Assembly: GCA_028101965.1 (NCBI GenBank)
Contig: JAOHMI010000004.1
Location: 20,595-84,594, forward strand
DNA length: 64,000 bases
Origin: Bacteriovoracaceae bacterium
GTDB lineage: Bacteria; Bdellovibrionota; Bacteriovoracia; Bacteriovoracales; Bacteriovoracaceae
Direction: 5' to 3'
Shown: in pieces, positions 52,719-61,805 of the stretch
How the letters are laid out: each line of letters opens with the position of its first letter
How positions within the stretch are numbered: the first letter of the stretch is position 1
Translations under genes and position numbers: made by a program
Notes under the pieces: generated by a model
What the model saw: only the letters and a program-made list of their open reading frames with translations
Database searches by the model: none
What the model was told of the DNA's origin: nothing

Positions 52719-55625
52719 TTAAGCATTTAAATTTTTCTTACTTGGTAAAATCGGTTCAACATTATTTTGCTTTTGTTCTTCTGATAATAATTTAAATGCG
52801 ATTTCTAACGCATGAAGTATTTTTTGATGACGATCCTCTTGATTAACTTTTGTTTTATTCATTTGTTTTTCTTGCATTAACAAACTTTCCATATCAAACT
52901 CGAGCATGTCGATTTTTCTTTTCAATTCAAGGATCTTTTTATCTCTATTTCTAATTTGAGACTCAGAGTCTACTTTTATTAACTCAAGCTTTTGCTCTAG
53001 GTCGGATCTATTCGTTTCAGGATTTTCCATATTAATTTGAAACTTTTTCTTAACCTGATGAAGCTGTTGATCCAATTGATTATTCTTATCGAGGAGCCTT
53101 TTATTTTGATCTTTAATTAAATCTAAATCACTTTGCAAAGCAATTATTCTTTGATTATTTTTATTGCGATATAAGTTAAATTCAATTGCTTTTTCTTCAA
53201 TTATCGCTTTAAGTTGCAAATTATCTCTTTCTAAACTTTTACTAAATGATTTTTCACTACTCAACTCTTCAATTGCTTTGAGGTGGTCTCCTCGAATTTG
53301 AGAAATTAATCCTGGATTTTGAGTTGGTTGTGGTGAAGTGTTATTGACTTGAGGGTTTATATTTTGAACATTACTCACATTCGAAAGCGGATGATTGGAA
53401 ATTGAAGAATCACTGTTGGTCACAAAATTTTCACCTGATAACATACCATCAATCTCAGCAAGTTTCTTCTTAACATCATCTGAGTACTCATAAACTTGAC
53501 TACTTTCTATAATTTCGTTTTGAGCATCAAGCTCTTCAGCCTTTTGGATAAATGATGTCTTTTCCTCTATTTCAGCTAATAATCCTCCATCAGGAGAGCC
53601 CTCGGCCATAGCTAAGTCTTGATCAATTAATGCATTTTCAGGAGTAAGAACATCAATACTTAAAGCTGGATTAGTAAAATCAAAACCTATTTCTTCTTCT
53701 TCTTCTTCTAGAGTTTCTTCAACCTCAGCAGAAGAATCGGCTTCTCCTAATTCATCTTCATTAAACTCAAGTCCATCAAGCGATAGCCCTTCATCTTCTT
53801 CACCCATTGGATTAATTGAAAGATCTGGAACTGCTTCACCTTCTTCCAAAACGTCATCAGGAGGTAGAGGTAAGCCCTCTTCTTTTTCTTCTGAAAACTC
53901 ATCGAATTGAGTTATTAATGAGTCATCGGTTTCTTCTCCAGCTTGGTAGACTCTAGTCGAATCTTCCTCTCCGATTTCATCAGAATCAAACTCTAAGCCT
54001 AATTCATCTGCATCAGGGCTATCCACTTCTGGGATATCTGGAGTGAAATCTTCCTCTAATTCATCTACAGCAAGTAAGTCCTCTTCATCTGATTGTTCTA
54101 AATCGACTTCGAACCCTTCACTTTCATTATCTTCATTAGAAGTATCAACGGATACTCCATTAACATCTAGTACTTCAATACTATCATCACCATCATCGTT
54201 TCCAGCAGCATCAATATTAAATTTTATTGAAATTTCATCTGGATCTTCCTTTGTAGACTGTTCTTCAAACGCCGCTTCATCATTAGCGCGTACATCTTCA
54301 AAGTCTATATTTTCATAGACTGCAGAAGCGTCTGCAACTGATATCATATCTTCAGGAGCTGGTTCATATGTGGGATCTTCATCCCCAAGAGTTAATTCGT
54401 CCTCTTCTTCTTTTACCGAATCAGAAACTTCACCTTCTGGTAATTCATTAACAAGATCCACATTGCTATGATCTTGACTACCTTCATCCAAAGATAAAGC
54501 AAAATCTTCTTCCAAGTTTAAATCATCTTCGACTTCTTGAACTTTTGATTCATCATATTCTTCAACGATGGGAGCCTCATGATTTTCATCTGCTTCGATT
54601 AAATCTGTATGGATTCCAGAGATATCTTCAGTTAGAGCTTCAAAGATTTGAGAGCTCTCATCTTCTTCTTCAACTAAGATTTCACTTTCTTCTTCGCCTA
54701 ATACTTCTACTGCTTCTTCTTCTAAAATATCAATATTGGTCGATGTTTCTCCATCTTCCGAAACCCCTAATTCAGTAAGTTCTTCTATGGCCAAAGGATC
54801 AATTCTTGTTTCAGTACCATCATCAGTACCATCCTTAAATAGATCATCATCTGACTCTTCGGACAAAACTCCTCCTCCATCATCATGAGCTAAAAGACTA
54901 TCTTCTACCTCATTGTTTTCTTCAGTATCCTCATCGTCATTTTCAGCTAATAATCCAATATCTAATCCCTCTTCTATATCAGACAACCCAACTCCAGTAT
55001 TTTCTTGAATTGGTTCACTGGAAGCTACTGAAACTTCTGAACTATCTGACTTAATTGGGTTCTCTCCACCCTCATCCAGTTCATCAAATGTTTCGAAATC
55101 AAAGTTTGCGCCAAAAGCTTCTTCAAACTTGAGGTTGATTGAACTAGTCAGATTCTCGGCTTTCCGCTCAATAACCGGACTATCATTTCTTTCCTTTTCC
55201 AATAATCCCATTACATGAGTCATCCCACCAATTGAGCTGGTTTGTTGCTCTTGGGACATCATTGGTAACTCAAATATTTGCTCTAAAACCGGAGCAATTT
55301 CATCATAGGTAAGAGGTCCTTTAAAATAAGCAGTTCCTCCCACTCCAGAGGTTTGATGCTTTGCTAGATCTTTACTCTCCATCAAGTTGGTTAAATAAAT
55401 AACTTCAAGATCTTCAATTTTCTTAAAGGCTTTTTTTAAGGGCTTTAAATCAGATTTTTTCTGGTTAACTAAATCTAAGTCCGCCAGCACAAAGAGCACC
55501 TCATTTGGCAGATGATTTTTAATCAAATCATCAAATGATTCACATCTTTGAAACTCTGCGTTGGTCACCAAATAGGTGAACTCCTTCACTAGTTCAGAGT
55601 CTTCTTGCCAATATAAAAACTTCAT
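52719..55625 (-). CDS. giant acidic receiver-like / coiled-coil protein
   Basis: A 968-residue cytoplasmic protein in three parts. About 1-115 is receiver-like (KFLYWQEDSELVKEF; VLFVLADLDLV as candidate phospho-Asp strand; TAYFKGPL as candidate Lys). About 120-720 is a very acidic Glu/Asp/Ser-rich stretch with few aromatic or basic residues, including runs such as EEEEEE coded by a TTC repeat at 53691-53709. About 790-960 is a coiled coil (IEELSSEKSFSKSLERDN, KIDMLEFDMESLLMQE). Layout recalls AglZ, FrzS and RomR polarity scaffolds, but no homology is claimed. The start at 55625 gives the receiver start; the frame is open 15 codons upstream. Head of an operon with a GGDEF cyclase. Confidence 0.75.
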   Translation of the reverse strand: MKFLYWQEDSELVKEFTYLVTNAEFQRCESFDDLIKNHLPNEVLFVLADLDLVNQKKSDLKPLKKAFKKIEDLEVIYLTNLMESKDLAKHQTSGVGGTAYFKGPLTYDEIAPVLEQIFELPMMSQEQQTSSIGGMTHVMGLLEKERNDSPVIERKAENLTSSINLKFEEAFGANFDFETFDELDEGGENPIKSDSSEVSVASSEPIQENTGVGLSDIEEGLDIGLLAENDDEDTEENNEVEDSLLAHDDGGGVLSEESDDDLFKDGTDDGTETRIDPLAIEELTELGVSEDGETSTNIDILEEEAVEVLGEEESEILVEEEDESSQIFEALTEDISGIHTDLIEADENHEAPIVEEYDESKVQEVEDDLNLEEDFALSLDEGSQDHSNVDLVNELPEGEVSDSVKEEEDELTLGDEDPTYEPAPEDMISVADASAVYENIDFEDVRANDEAAFEEQSTKEDPDEISIKFNIDAAGNDDGDDSIEVLDVNGVSVDTSNEDNESEGFEVDLEQSDEEDLLAVDELEEDFTPDIPEVDSPDADELGLEFDSDEIGEEDSTRVYQAGEETDDSLITQFDEFSEEKEEGLPLPPDDVLEEGEAVPDLSINPMGEEDEGLSLDGLEFNEDELGEADSSAEVEETLEEEEEEIGFDFTNPALSIDVLTPENALIDQDLAMAEGSPDGGLLAEIEEKTSFIQKAEELDAQNEIIESSQVYEYSDDVKKKLAEIDGMLSGENFVTNSDSSISNHPLSNVSNVQNINPQVNNTSPQPTQNPGLISQIRGDHLKAIEELSSEKSFSKSLERDNLQLKAIIEEKAIEFNLYRNKNNQRIIALQSDLDLIKDQNKRLLDKNNQLDQQLHQVKKKFQINMENPETNRSDLEQKLELIKVDSESQIRNRDKKILELKRKIDMLEFDMESLLMQEKQMNKTKVNQEDRHQKILHALEIAFKLLSEEQKQNNVEPILPSKKNLNA

Positions 55626-55752
55626 TTCAATACATCTCTCTTCATGCAAATTTCTGTAAAATTTTAGCAATTTTATAGTTAAGAAATTATACCAAATAAT
55701 TTCATTGACTTAGCCTAAAGCGGAAAATACCGCCCGGATCTGAATACTTGTA

Positions 55753-55765
55753 GGCAAAATTTGCC
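55753..55765. promoter_or_regulatory. 13-bp palindrome in a divergent promoter region
   Basis: GGCAAA and TTTGCC surround a single A at 55759, forming a perfect palindrome between the divergent acidic scaffold and L,D-transpeptidase genes. It could be an operator for one or both genes. It is short, so chance remains possible. Confidence 0.25.
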
Positions 55766-55845
55766 ATCAAACGGTCCATTGAAGAAAGAATCAAGTTGTT
55801 TGATTAATTTAAAATAAACTGAAGTCTGTTCTGAGGAAAAAGTAT

Positions 55846-56862
55846 ATGCAATTAGTCTTAAATTTAAAAAAATCTAGGAAGCTACTCTTGTCTTCCCTAC
55901 TCATATTCCATATAGCAATTTATGCGCAAGATAAAACTGATTTTAAAATTTCAAATTTAATAAAACTAAGTAATTTATTTTCCCATCATGTCCTAATCGT
56001 TGAAAAAGACATTCACAAAATCTCTATTTTTGAAAATGTAGATGGAAACCCAAGGCTTGTTAAAACTTTCCCAATCGCAACGGGCAAGAAGACGGGAGAC
56101 AAGTTTGAACAAGGTGACTACAAAACCCCAGAAGGTATTTATAATTTAACAGATTTTTACAGCAATGATTATTTAGCGAAGAAATATGGAAAAGTGAGTG
56201 AAATGTATGGTGCCGGTGCATTTACTTTGAATTACCCAAATTTCTTTGATGCAAATCTTCGTAAAACTGGAGGAGGTATTTGGCTTCATTCAACAGATAA
56301 TAATGCCAGAATCTCACTCGGTCTTGATTCACGAGGATGCGTTGTGGTCACAGATAAAAATTTGAAAGAAATTGCAAATTTTATTGATTTAAAAAATACA
56401 CCTATCATTATAGTTCATGAATTGAAATACTTGTCCAAAGAATCCTTTAGCCTTCTGCAAACTAAAATTGAGGGATCAATAAAATCCTGGATGAATGCTT
56501 GGAAAAATAAAGATATTTCTACTTATTTAAGTCACTACCATCCTCAAAGGTTTAAATCTTCTAGGGGGAACTATAAAGCTTATGGAAAATATAAAACGGC
56601 CCTATTTGCAAACAAGAATCTAAACTGGGAAATTAATTTTGAAAATCTTTCGATTTTAAATTTTAAAGATTATGTTATCGCAACTTTTACCCAAGATTAT
56701 CAAAGCCCAATTATCAAAGATATTGGTAAGAAAGTTCTGTATCTGGTTAAAGATAAAAATTACCAATGGAAAATAGTTAAAGAAGAGTGGTCAAAGTTTG
56801 ATCAATCTCAAAACTATGCCTTCACTCCGGGGCAAAGATTCTTTAATCTTTCCTCAAACTAA
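55846..56862 (+). CDS. L,D-transpeptidase (YkuD) with NTF2-like tail
   Basis: A 338-residue exported enzyme. The signal peptide is RKLLLSSLLIFHIAIYA. A YkuD domain follows (VLIVEKDIHKISIF, ATGKKTGDKFEQGDYKTPEG) with catalytic HSTDNN (His148) and SRGCVVV (Cys165). Residues about 205-330 form an NTF2-like module (MNAWKNKDISTYLSHYHP, YQWKIVKEEW) often fused to these enzymes. It cross-links or remodels peptidoglycan with 3-3 bonds in the periplasm. It is first in a run with a membrane coiled-coil gene (11 bp) and bactofilin; GAGGAA precedes the ATG. Confidence 0.93.
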   Translation: MQLVLNLKKSRKLLLSSLLIFHIAIYAQDKTDFKISNLIKLSNLFSHHVLIVEKDIHKISIFENVDGNPRLVKTFPIATGKKTGDKFEQGDYKTPEGIYNLTDFYSNDYLAKKYGKVSEMYGAGAFTLNYPNFFDANLRKTGGGIWLHSTDNNARISLGLDSRGCVVVTDKNLKEIANFIDLKNTPIIIVHELKYLSKESFSLLQTKIEGSIKSWMNAWKNKDISTYLSHYHPQRFKSSRGNYKAYGKYKTALFANKNLNWEINFENLSILNFKDYVIATFTQDYQSPIIKDIGKKVLYLVKDKNYQWKIVKEEWSKFDQSQNYAFTPGQRFFNLSSN

Positions 56863-56873
56863 AAAGACTAATT

Positions 56874-57596
56874 ATGATAAAAAAAGAAGAAAAAAACTTT
56901 TCTCTTCTAGTATTTAGCTCGGGCAAGGTCCCCTTTTCGCTTAATTTAAATAAAACTTTCCTCAAAACTTTGTTGATTGTAATTCCAACTTTTTTCTTAA
57001 CTTTTATCGCCGCCCTTTCAATTTTTAGCTTGAAATACAAAATTGAATTAGATGGCTTGAAAAACAATGAACCCGCAGTGATCCAAAAAGTTAAGAATGA
57101 GAAAATTGCGATTGAAAATGAGCTGACTCAGTTGAGAAAAGAAAATGAAAGTCTAACTGGTAAATTGAGTTCGGGTGATATTAAAAGTCGGCGAGAACCA
57201 CTTTTAGAACTATTCTTTACACCTGTAGGACAAAAGAATCTAATCAATCGTAACTTATGTACCCTCGAAAACTTAGAAACCAAATTCGATAAGAACAAAG
57301 TTAGATTTAGTTTCAATTTAAAAAATAATCGAGAAGGTGAAAAGTTAAGCGGATATGTTCACGTTCTCAGCTATTCAAAAGAACAAATAAAGTTTTACCC
57401 TATCCTCGATACCGACTCTTTTGATGCAATTAGATTTAATCAAGGAGAAAGCTTCACCGTATCACGGTTCAGGCCAGTTATAGCCGAATTTAACATTTCG
57501 GCCAATATCCAAAAAGTGTGGTACAAAATATTTATTTTTAATCGCACAGGTGATCTGCTAAAGATTATCAAGACGCAGGAATATTTTCGCCAATGA
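56874..57596 (+). CDS. membrane-anchored coiled-coil protein, unknown
   Basis: A 240-residue protein with a cytoplasmic start, one membrane span near residues 28-52 (LLIVIPTFFLTFIAALSIF), a coiled-coil stem (about 60-100), and an extracytoplasmic strand-rich domain. No catalytic motif is visible. It lies between the L,D-transpeptidase gene (11 bp) and bactofilin (4-bp overlap), a place often taken by M23 peptidases in bactofilin operons. It could be a tether joining the bactofilin filament to wall enzymes. Confidence 0.65.
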   Translation: MIKKEEKNFSLLVFSSGKVPFSLNLNKTFLKTLLIVIPTFFLTFIAALSIFSLKYKIELDGLKNNEPAVIQKVKNEKIAIENELTQLRKENESLTGKLSSGDIKSRREPLLELFFTPVGQKNLINRNLCTLENLETKFDKNKVRFSFNLKNNREGEKLSGYVHVLSYSKEQIKFYPILDTDSFDAIRFNQGESFTVSRFRPVIAEFNISANIQKVWYKIFIFNRTGDLLKIIKTQEYFRQ

Positions 57597-57952
57597 ACCA
57601 ATTAGACTTTCATAACCTTAATTACAACCTTATTAGTTTTTCTTCCTTAATCGAAGGAACTCTTCATTTGAACGGAGAGACTATCCTGAATGCCAATATA
57701 AAAGGTACTGTAATGATGAAAGACTCCTCAAAACTCACTATCGAAAGAGGTGCAGTGATCACAGGAAATGTTTACTGTCATGATGTGCAAATATTTGGAA
57801 GAATTGATGGAGAAGTTAATTCGATTGGAGTTGTTACAGTACATTCTTCAGCCGTGATTAATGGAAAGATCCAAGCTAAAAAGCTCGCCATCTTTCCTGG
57901 CTCAATTGTGAACACCTCAGTAAGTACCCAGGAAGATCAAACAATTAATTAA
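57593..57952 (+). CDS. bactofilin
   Basis: A 119-residue bactofilin (DUF583), a cytoskeletal beta-helix protein that forms filaments. Repeating strands (LIEGTLHLNGETILNANIKG, LTIERGAVITGNVYC, VQIFGRIDGEVNSIG, VVTVHSSAVINGKIQ) make one right-handed helix, with short tails. Its ATG overlaps the coiled-coil gene stop by 4 bp and its stop overlaps the M16 gene's convergent stop by 4 bp. With the L,D-transpeptidase it suggests local control of wall shape. Confidence 0.92.
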   Translation: MNQLDFHNLNYNLISFSSLIEGTLHLNGETILNANIKGTVMMKDSSKLTIERGAVITGNVYCHDVQIFGRIDGEVNSIGVVTVHSSAVINGKIQAKKLAIFPGSIVNTSVSTQEDQTIN

Positions 57953-59337
57953 AGATATTTATTAGAGTCGACAATGGTCACATTAGGGAAATGCTTTTTA
58001 AGAGTTTTTAATACTTTCTTATCTCCTAGAAGCATTAGCTGAAGTTTACCCACACCAAAAGTATCTTTTATAATTTGAACCATATCTTTTCTTTTTACTT
58101 TTTCAATCTTATCCGGATACTGAAAAATTGAATCAATACTCTTTGATAAATGATCTCGATATACCACCTGAGAAAAAAGATTACTTTTACTTTCTATGCG
58201 AAATAAAAAATTCCCTTTTTCTTGCTTTTGAAACATGGAGAATCTCTCTTTATTCAGAAAGTTTTCATTCGTTGCAATACTACTTTGGATGGTTTTTAAA
58301 ACATCTACAATATTTTCATTTTTGGTAAAGGTACTCATCGTCGAACGCCCATAGTCTCTCTGCCAACCCGTTGTAGCCATGGAGGAATAGATATAACCCC
58401 TCTTTTCTCTTAACTCTTGAAAAAATATTGAGTTAAAGCCACCTGAAACAATATTAGAAGCAAATTTCTCTAAATCCTCATCGACCCGCTTAACTGTTTT
58501 TTCATCTTTCGAGGTCACTCTAAAATCACCATACATTATCTGGATTTGATTAGCTTTTTCTACTGGAACGAAATAAATATGAGGAAAGTTATTCGATTTT
58601 TTCTCAAAGGATTCTACCATTCTCACTTCAGACTTACTTTTCTCAAATTGACAGTCTTTTTGAAAAATATCTTTTACCTGCCCTAAAATATTTTTTGGTC
58701 CTTGAATATATATTTTCTTTTTAACTTTTGTCATAAAGTAATCTAATTGCTGCTTTAAATCCTTTTTAGTGATTTTACTTATTGAGTTTATCATCCCATC
58801 ACTAGGTTTTTCATAAGGAGTACCTTTAAAAAGAACCCCTCTAAAAACGCGTTGGATCAAGCTACTATGCCTTGACCGAAGAGAATTTAATGAAACTTTT
58901 TTTCTTGTCGAATAATTTTCAACTAAATATTCTGGGTACTGAGTGTTATGAAATAAATGGCACATCATTTTTGAAGTTGGAACCAAGTCTTTTGTCAGCC
59001 CAGAGTAACTAAAGACAGAATATTCATGTAAGACCATAGCCGAAAAATTTACTGCGAAAAAATCGAGGTGGTCGGAGATCTCCTGATGACTATAGCGATC
59101 TGTCCCTGTATCCACTAAATCAAACATCATTTGGGTTAATCCATACTTCCCTTTGTCATTTAATGCTCCATCAGCAAAGTAAATTTTAACTTCATAAATT
59201 GGAAGTGAATCATCTTTCAAAAATATCACTTCGGTATTACCCCACTGAAGTCTTTCTAGGTTTTTTTCAAGAAAGTTAGCCTCAGCTAGAGTCGAAATCA
59301 GTAATGAAAAGGTAATTAAAAAAACAAAATATTTCAT
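57949..59337 (-). CDS. M16 peptidase-like, non-catalytic subunit
   Basis: A 462-residue exported M16-fold protein (signal YFVFLITFSLLISTLAEA). It lacks the zinc HxxEH motif: the equivalent segment is GLTQMMFDLVDTG, so it cannot be active alone. C-terminal FFQELREKRGYIYSS is the conserved R/Y motif of M16 partner subunits. It pairs with the catalytic gene 8 bp upstream, as an alpha/beta heterodimer in the periplasm. Confidence 0.85.
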   Translation of the reverse strand: MKYFVFLITFSLLISTLAEANFLEKNLERLQWGNTEVIFLKDDSLPIYEVKIYFADGALNDKGKYGLTQMMFDLVDTGTDRYSHQEISDHLDFFAVNFSAMVLHEYSVFSYSGLTKDLVPTSKMMCHLFHNTQYPEYLVENYSTRKKVSLNSLRSRHSSLIQRVFRGVLFKGTPYEKPSDGMINSISKITKKDLKQQLDYFMTKVKKKIYIQGPKNILGQVKDIFQKDCQFEKSKSEVRMVESFEKKSNNFPHIYFVPVEKANQIQIMYGDFRVTSKDEKTVKRVDEDLEKFASNIVSGGFNSIFFQELREKRGYIYSSMATTGWQRDYGRSTMSTFTKNENIVDVLKTIQSSIATNENFLNKERFSMFQKQEKGNFLFRIESKSNLFSQVVYRDHLSKSIDSIFQYPDKIEKVKRKDMVQIIKDTFGVGKLQLMLLGDKKVLKTLKKHFPNVTIVDSNKYL

Positions 59338-59345
59338 AGATATTC

Positions 59346-60746
59346 CTATTTATTCTTATTCCAGAAGGAAACTAAAACAGACTCCTTACCTTTAAATAAT
59401 TTTTTGCAATAATTTTTCACGTCACTTGTTGAGATTGCATCATAAACTTTAAATTCTTTTTTATAGAATCGATAGTCTCCATAATAGACTTCACGATCCC
59501 CGAGAAAACCGGTGATATCATCTGTGGTATCGAAACTGCGGAAAATATGATGAAGATAATTATTTTTTATTTTTTGGACATTTCTTTCTGTAATTGCTTC
59601 ATCGCAGGCTTCATTTAGATTCTTCAATATATCTTTTCGTAAATATTTAAGCTTTTTACCACTAAGTAATGTTCCTGAAACCACAAATGCTCCAGTATGC
59701 ATCATGCTGTAATTTCCCGTGGAAATTTGGCTCATGTAAGCTTTATTACTCTTAACCAATTTTTGATTCAGATAACTCGATTCACCATAACTGAGAACAG
59801 CTGACAAAATGTCTGAGACAAAGCTTTCTTCTTCACCCATTTTAACCCCAGGTATGGCCAAGATAAAGATAGGATTGGGAGAAGCACCTTTTTGATGTTT
59901 TTCTATATGCCGATTTTTAATTTTATCTGAAAACTTAAATGTCGTATTAAGTGAAATCATTTCGTCATCAATATTTTTTCTTTTTAAACCACCAAAATAT
60001 TTTTTAACCAAAGACTCAGTTTTGTTATAGTCAATATTCCCACTGATGACGAGAACAGCATTATTCGGGCCATAATATTTTTTAAAGTAGTCAAAGATTT
60101 GTTGCCGAGTCGCTCCAATAATATCTTTATCCGTTCCAATAACTGGTTTTTCATAGGGAGTATCAACAAAAAGAGTCTCCATATATAACCTTCTCATCTT
60201 TCCATGATCCGAATTTTCATAGCGCATCTTTTTTTCTTCTAAAACAACTTGCTTCTCTAAGGCAAAAGCTTTTTCATCTAAAAGAAGATTTTCCATCCGA
60301 TCTGCTTCTATATCGAGCATTGTTTCTAAATGCTCAATGGGCATTTTAACATGATAAACAGTCAAATCCGTTGTGGTATAAGCATTAAACGAGCCGCCAT
60401 TACCTTCAACTAATTTATTAAACTCACCTTTCTTATATTTCTTTGCTCCCTTAAACATCATATGCTCAAGATAATGAGTCGCTCCTGACAATCCTTCAGA
60501 CTCATTTTTTCCGCCGATTTTGTAATAAATATTGAGGGCGAAGATAGGAAGCTCATCTTTTTTATTTAAGATAACTTTTAATCCATTCTCTAATTCAAAA
60601 CTATGAATATCTAGATTAATTACCGATGAACCATACTGGTCAACGATAATTTTTTTTACTTCCTCACTATTATCTTTAACAGGTTTTTGGGAGCAGCTAA
60701 GCAGAACAAACATTAAAACAAAGACATTGATTTCTTGCCATTTCAT
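59346..60746 (-). CDS. M16 zinc metallopeptidase lipoprotein, catalytic subunit
   Basis: A 466-residue lipoprotein (lipobox LLSCSQK) with an M16 domain. The zinc motif is intact: GATHYLEHMMFKG (HxxEH), with the later glutamate in EKQVVLEEKKMR. It is paired with the non-catalytic subunit (8 bp downstream). ATG at 60746 gives the lipoprotein signal; the frame is open further upstream to 60797. Surface or periplasmic peptide degradation is expected. Confidence 0.92.
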   Translation of the reverse strand: MKWQEINVFVLMFVLLSCSQKPVKDNSEEVKKIIVDQYGSSVINLDIHSFELENGLKVILNKKDELPIFALNIYYKIGGKNESEGLSGATHYLEHMMFKGAKKYKKGEFNKLVEGNGGSFNAYTTTDLTVYHVKMPIEHLETMLDIEADRMENLLLDEKAFALEKQVVLEEKKMRYENSDHGKMRRLYMETLFVDTPYEKPVIGTDKDIIGATRQQIFDYFKKYYGPNNAVLVISGNIDYNKTESLVKKYFGGLKRKNIDDEMISLNTTFKFSDKIKNRHIEKHQKGASPNPIFILAIPGVKMGEEESFVSDILSAVLSYGESSYLNQKLVKSNKAYMSQISTGNYSMMHTGAFVVSGTLLSGKKLKYLRKDILKNLNEACDEAITERNVQKIKNNYLHHIFRSFDTTDDITGFLGDREVYYGDYRFYKKEFKVYDAISTSDVKNYCKKLFKGKESVLVSFWNKNK

Positions 60747-60843
60747 AAATAATCTACCTTTAAACACAAGTAATTTTTGTAAAAGTATATATGACATTTA
60801 TTATAAATGATAATAAATATATTTTACAGAGAAGGAAACTCAG

Positions 60844-61662
60844 ATGATAAAATCAATTCTAATTTTAGGAAGTGGAACCAGCACAGGAGTTCCGGTGCTA
60901 GGTTGCAATTGTAAAGTTTGTATAAGCGATCATCCTAAAAACAAAAGAACCCGATCAAGTATTCTCATTCAAACTAATAAAAATAAACATATTTTAGTTG
61001 ATACTGGTCCTGACCTCCGATTGCAGTTATTAAGAGAAAAAATTCAACACATTGATGAGGTTATTCTTACCCATGAGCATGCAGATCATCTGCATGGAAT
61101 TGATGATTTAAGACCGCTCACCTATTTTCAAAAGACTTCAATCAATGTGCATACACGGAAAGCCATTATCCCTGAACTAAAAACTAAGTTTCCTTATATT
61201 TTTGATCGGACTAATTATTTTAAAACACAAAAAGTTATTGGAGGAGGAGTTCCTCTTTTAAGTCTAATTCCCGTTTCATTGAAAAAAGCCTATTCGCTAC
61301 TTGGAGAGAACTTCTATTTTGTGAGCATGCCTCATGGAACCGGGAGAACACTCGGTATTATCCATAAGAAGTTTGCCTACTTTATTGATAATCATATGAT
61401 TCCTCAATGGGCGATTGATAAATGTAAACAGCTAAAAATTGAAACTTTGATCATTGATTGTGTAAAATATACCCCCCATAAGACTCATCTTCATTTTGAC
61501 AAATCAATTAGTTATATCGAGCAGATAAAGCCGAAGAATGCCTATTTAACTCATTTGGGAGATCAATTTAATTATCCTCAACTAGTAAAAGAGCTCAAAA
61601 AATTTAAATTTAGCTCCATAAAACCGGCCCATGATGGGCTAAGAATTAAATTTTCAGTTTAA
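60844..61662 (+). CDS. PhnP-like metallo-beta-lactamase-fold phosphodiesterase
   Basis: A 272-residue metallo-beta-lactamase-fold hydrolase with SGTSTGVPVLGCNCKVC and TRSSILI at the start, the metal motif THEHADHLHGIDDLRP, and the last His region THLGDQF. This matches PhnP/cyclic phosphate phosphodiesterase-type enzymes. No phn genes are near, so substrate is open. It stands alone, divergent from the M16 pair. Confidence 0.87.
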   Translation: MIKSILILGSGTSTGVPVLGCNCKVCISDHPKNKRTRSSILIQTNKNKHILVDTGPDLRLQLLREKIQHIDEVILTHEHADHLHGIDDLRPLTYFQKTSINVHTRKAIIPELKTKFPYIFDRTNYFKTQKVIGGGVPLLSLIPVSLKKAYSLLGENFYFVSMPHGTGRTLGIIHKKFAYFIDNHMIPQWAIDKCKQLKIETLIIDCVKYTPHKTHLHFDKSISYIEQIKPKNAYLTHLGDQFNYPQLVKELKKFKFSSIKPAHDGLRIKFSV

Positions 61663-61805
61663 ATTCCTCTAAATTCTTGTAAGAAATAAAACCTCATGCA
61701 AAAAGTTACATAATTTTAAGAAAATCTGATAGATTTGAATGATCTTAAATTGCTCGAGCCTCCAGAATATCACAGGCTAATATTTATTTCCCAAGGAGAA
61801 ATTAA

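Noticed and set aside
53691..53709. TTC repeat in the acidic scaffold gene as a phase-variation switch.
   Set aside because: The unit is three bases, so slippage changes Glu number but does not shift the frame.
54043..54778. Plus-strand Ser- and Leu-rich frames opposite the acidic scaffold.
   Set aside because: They are the antisense of Glu/Asp-rich coding DNA; the minus-strand gene explains the sequence.
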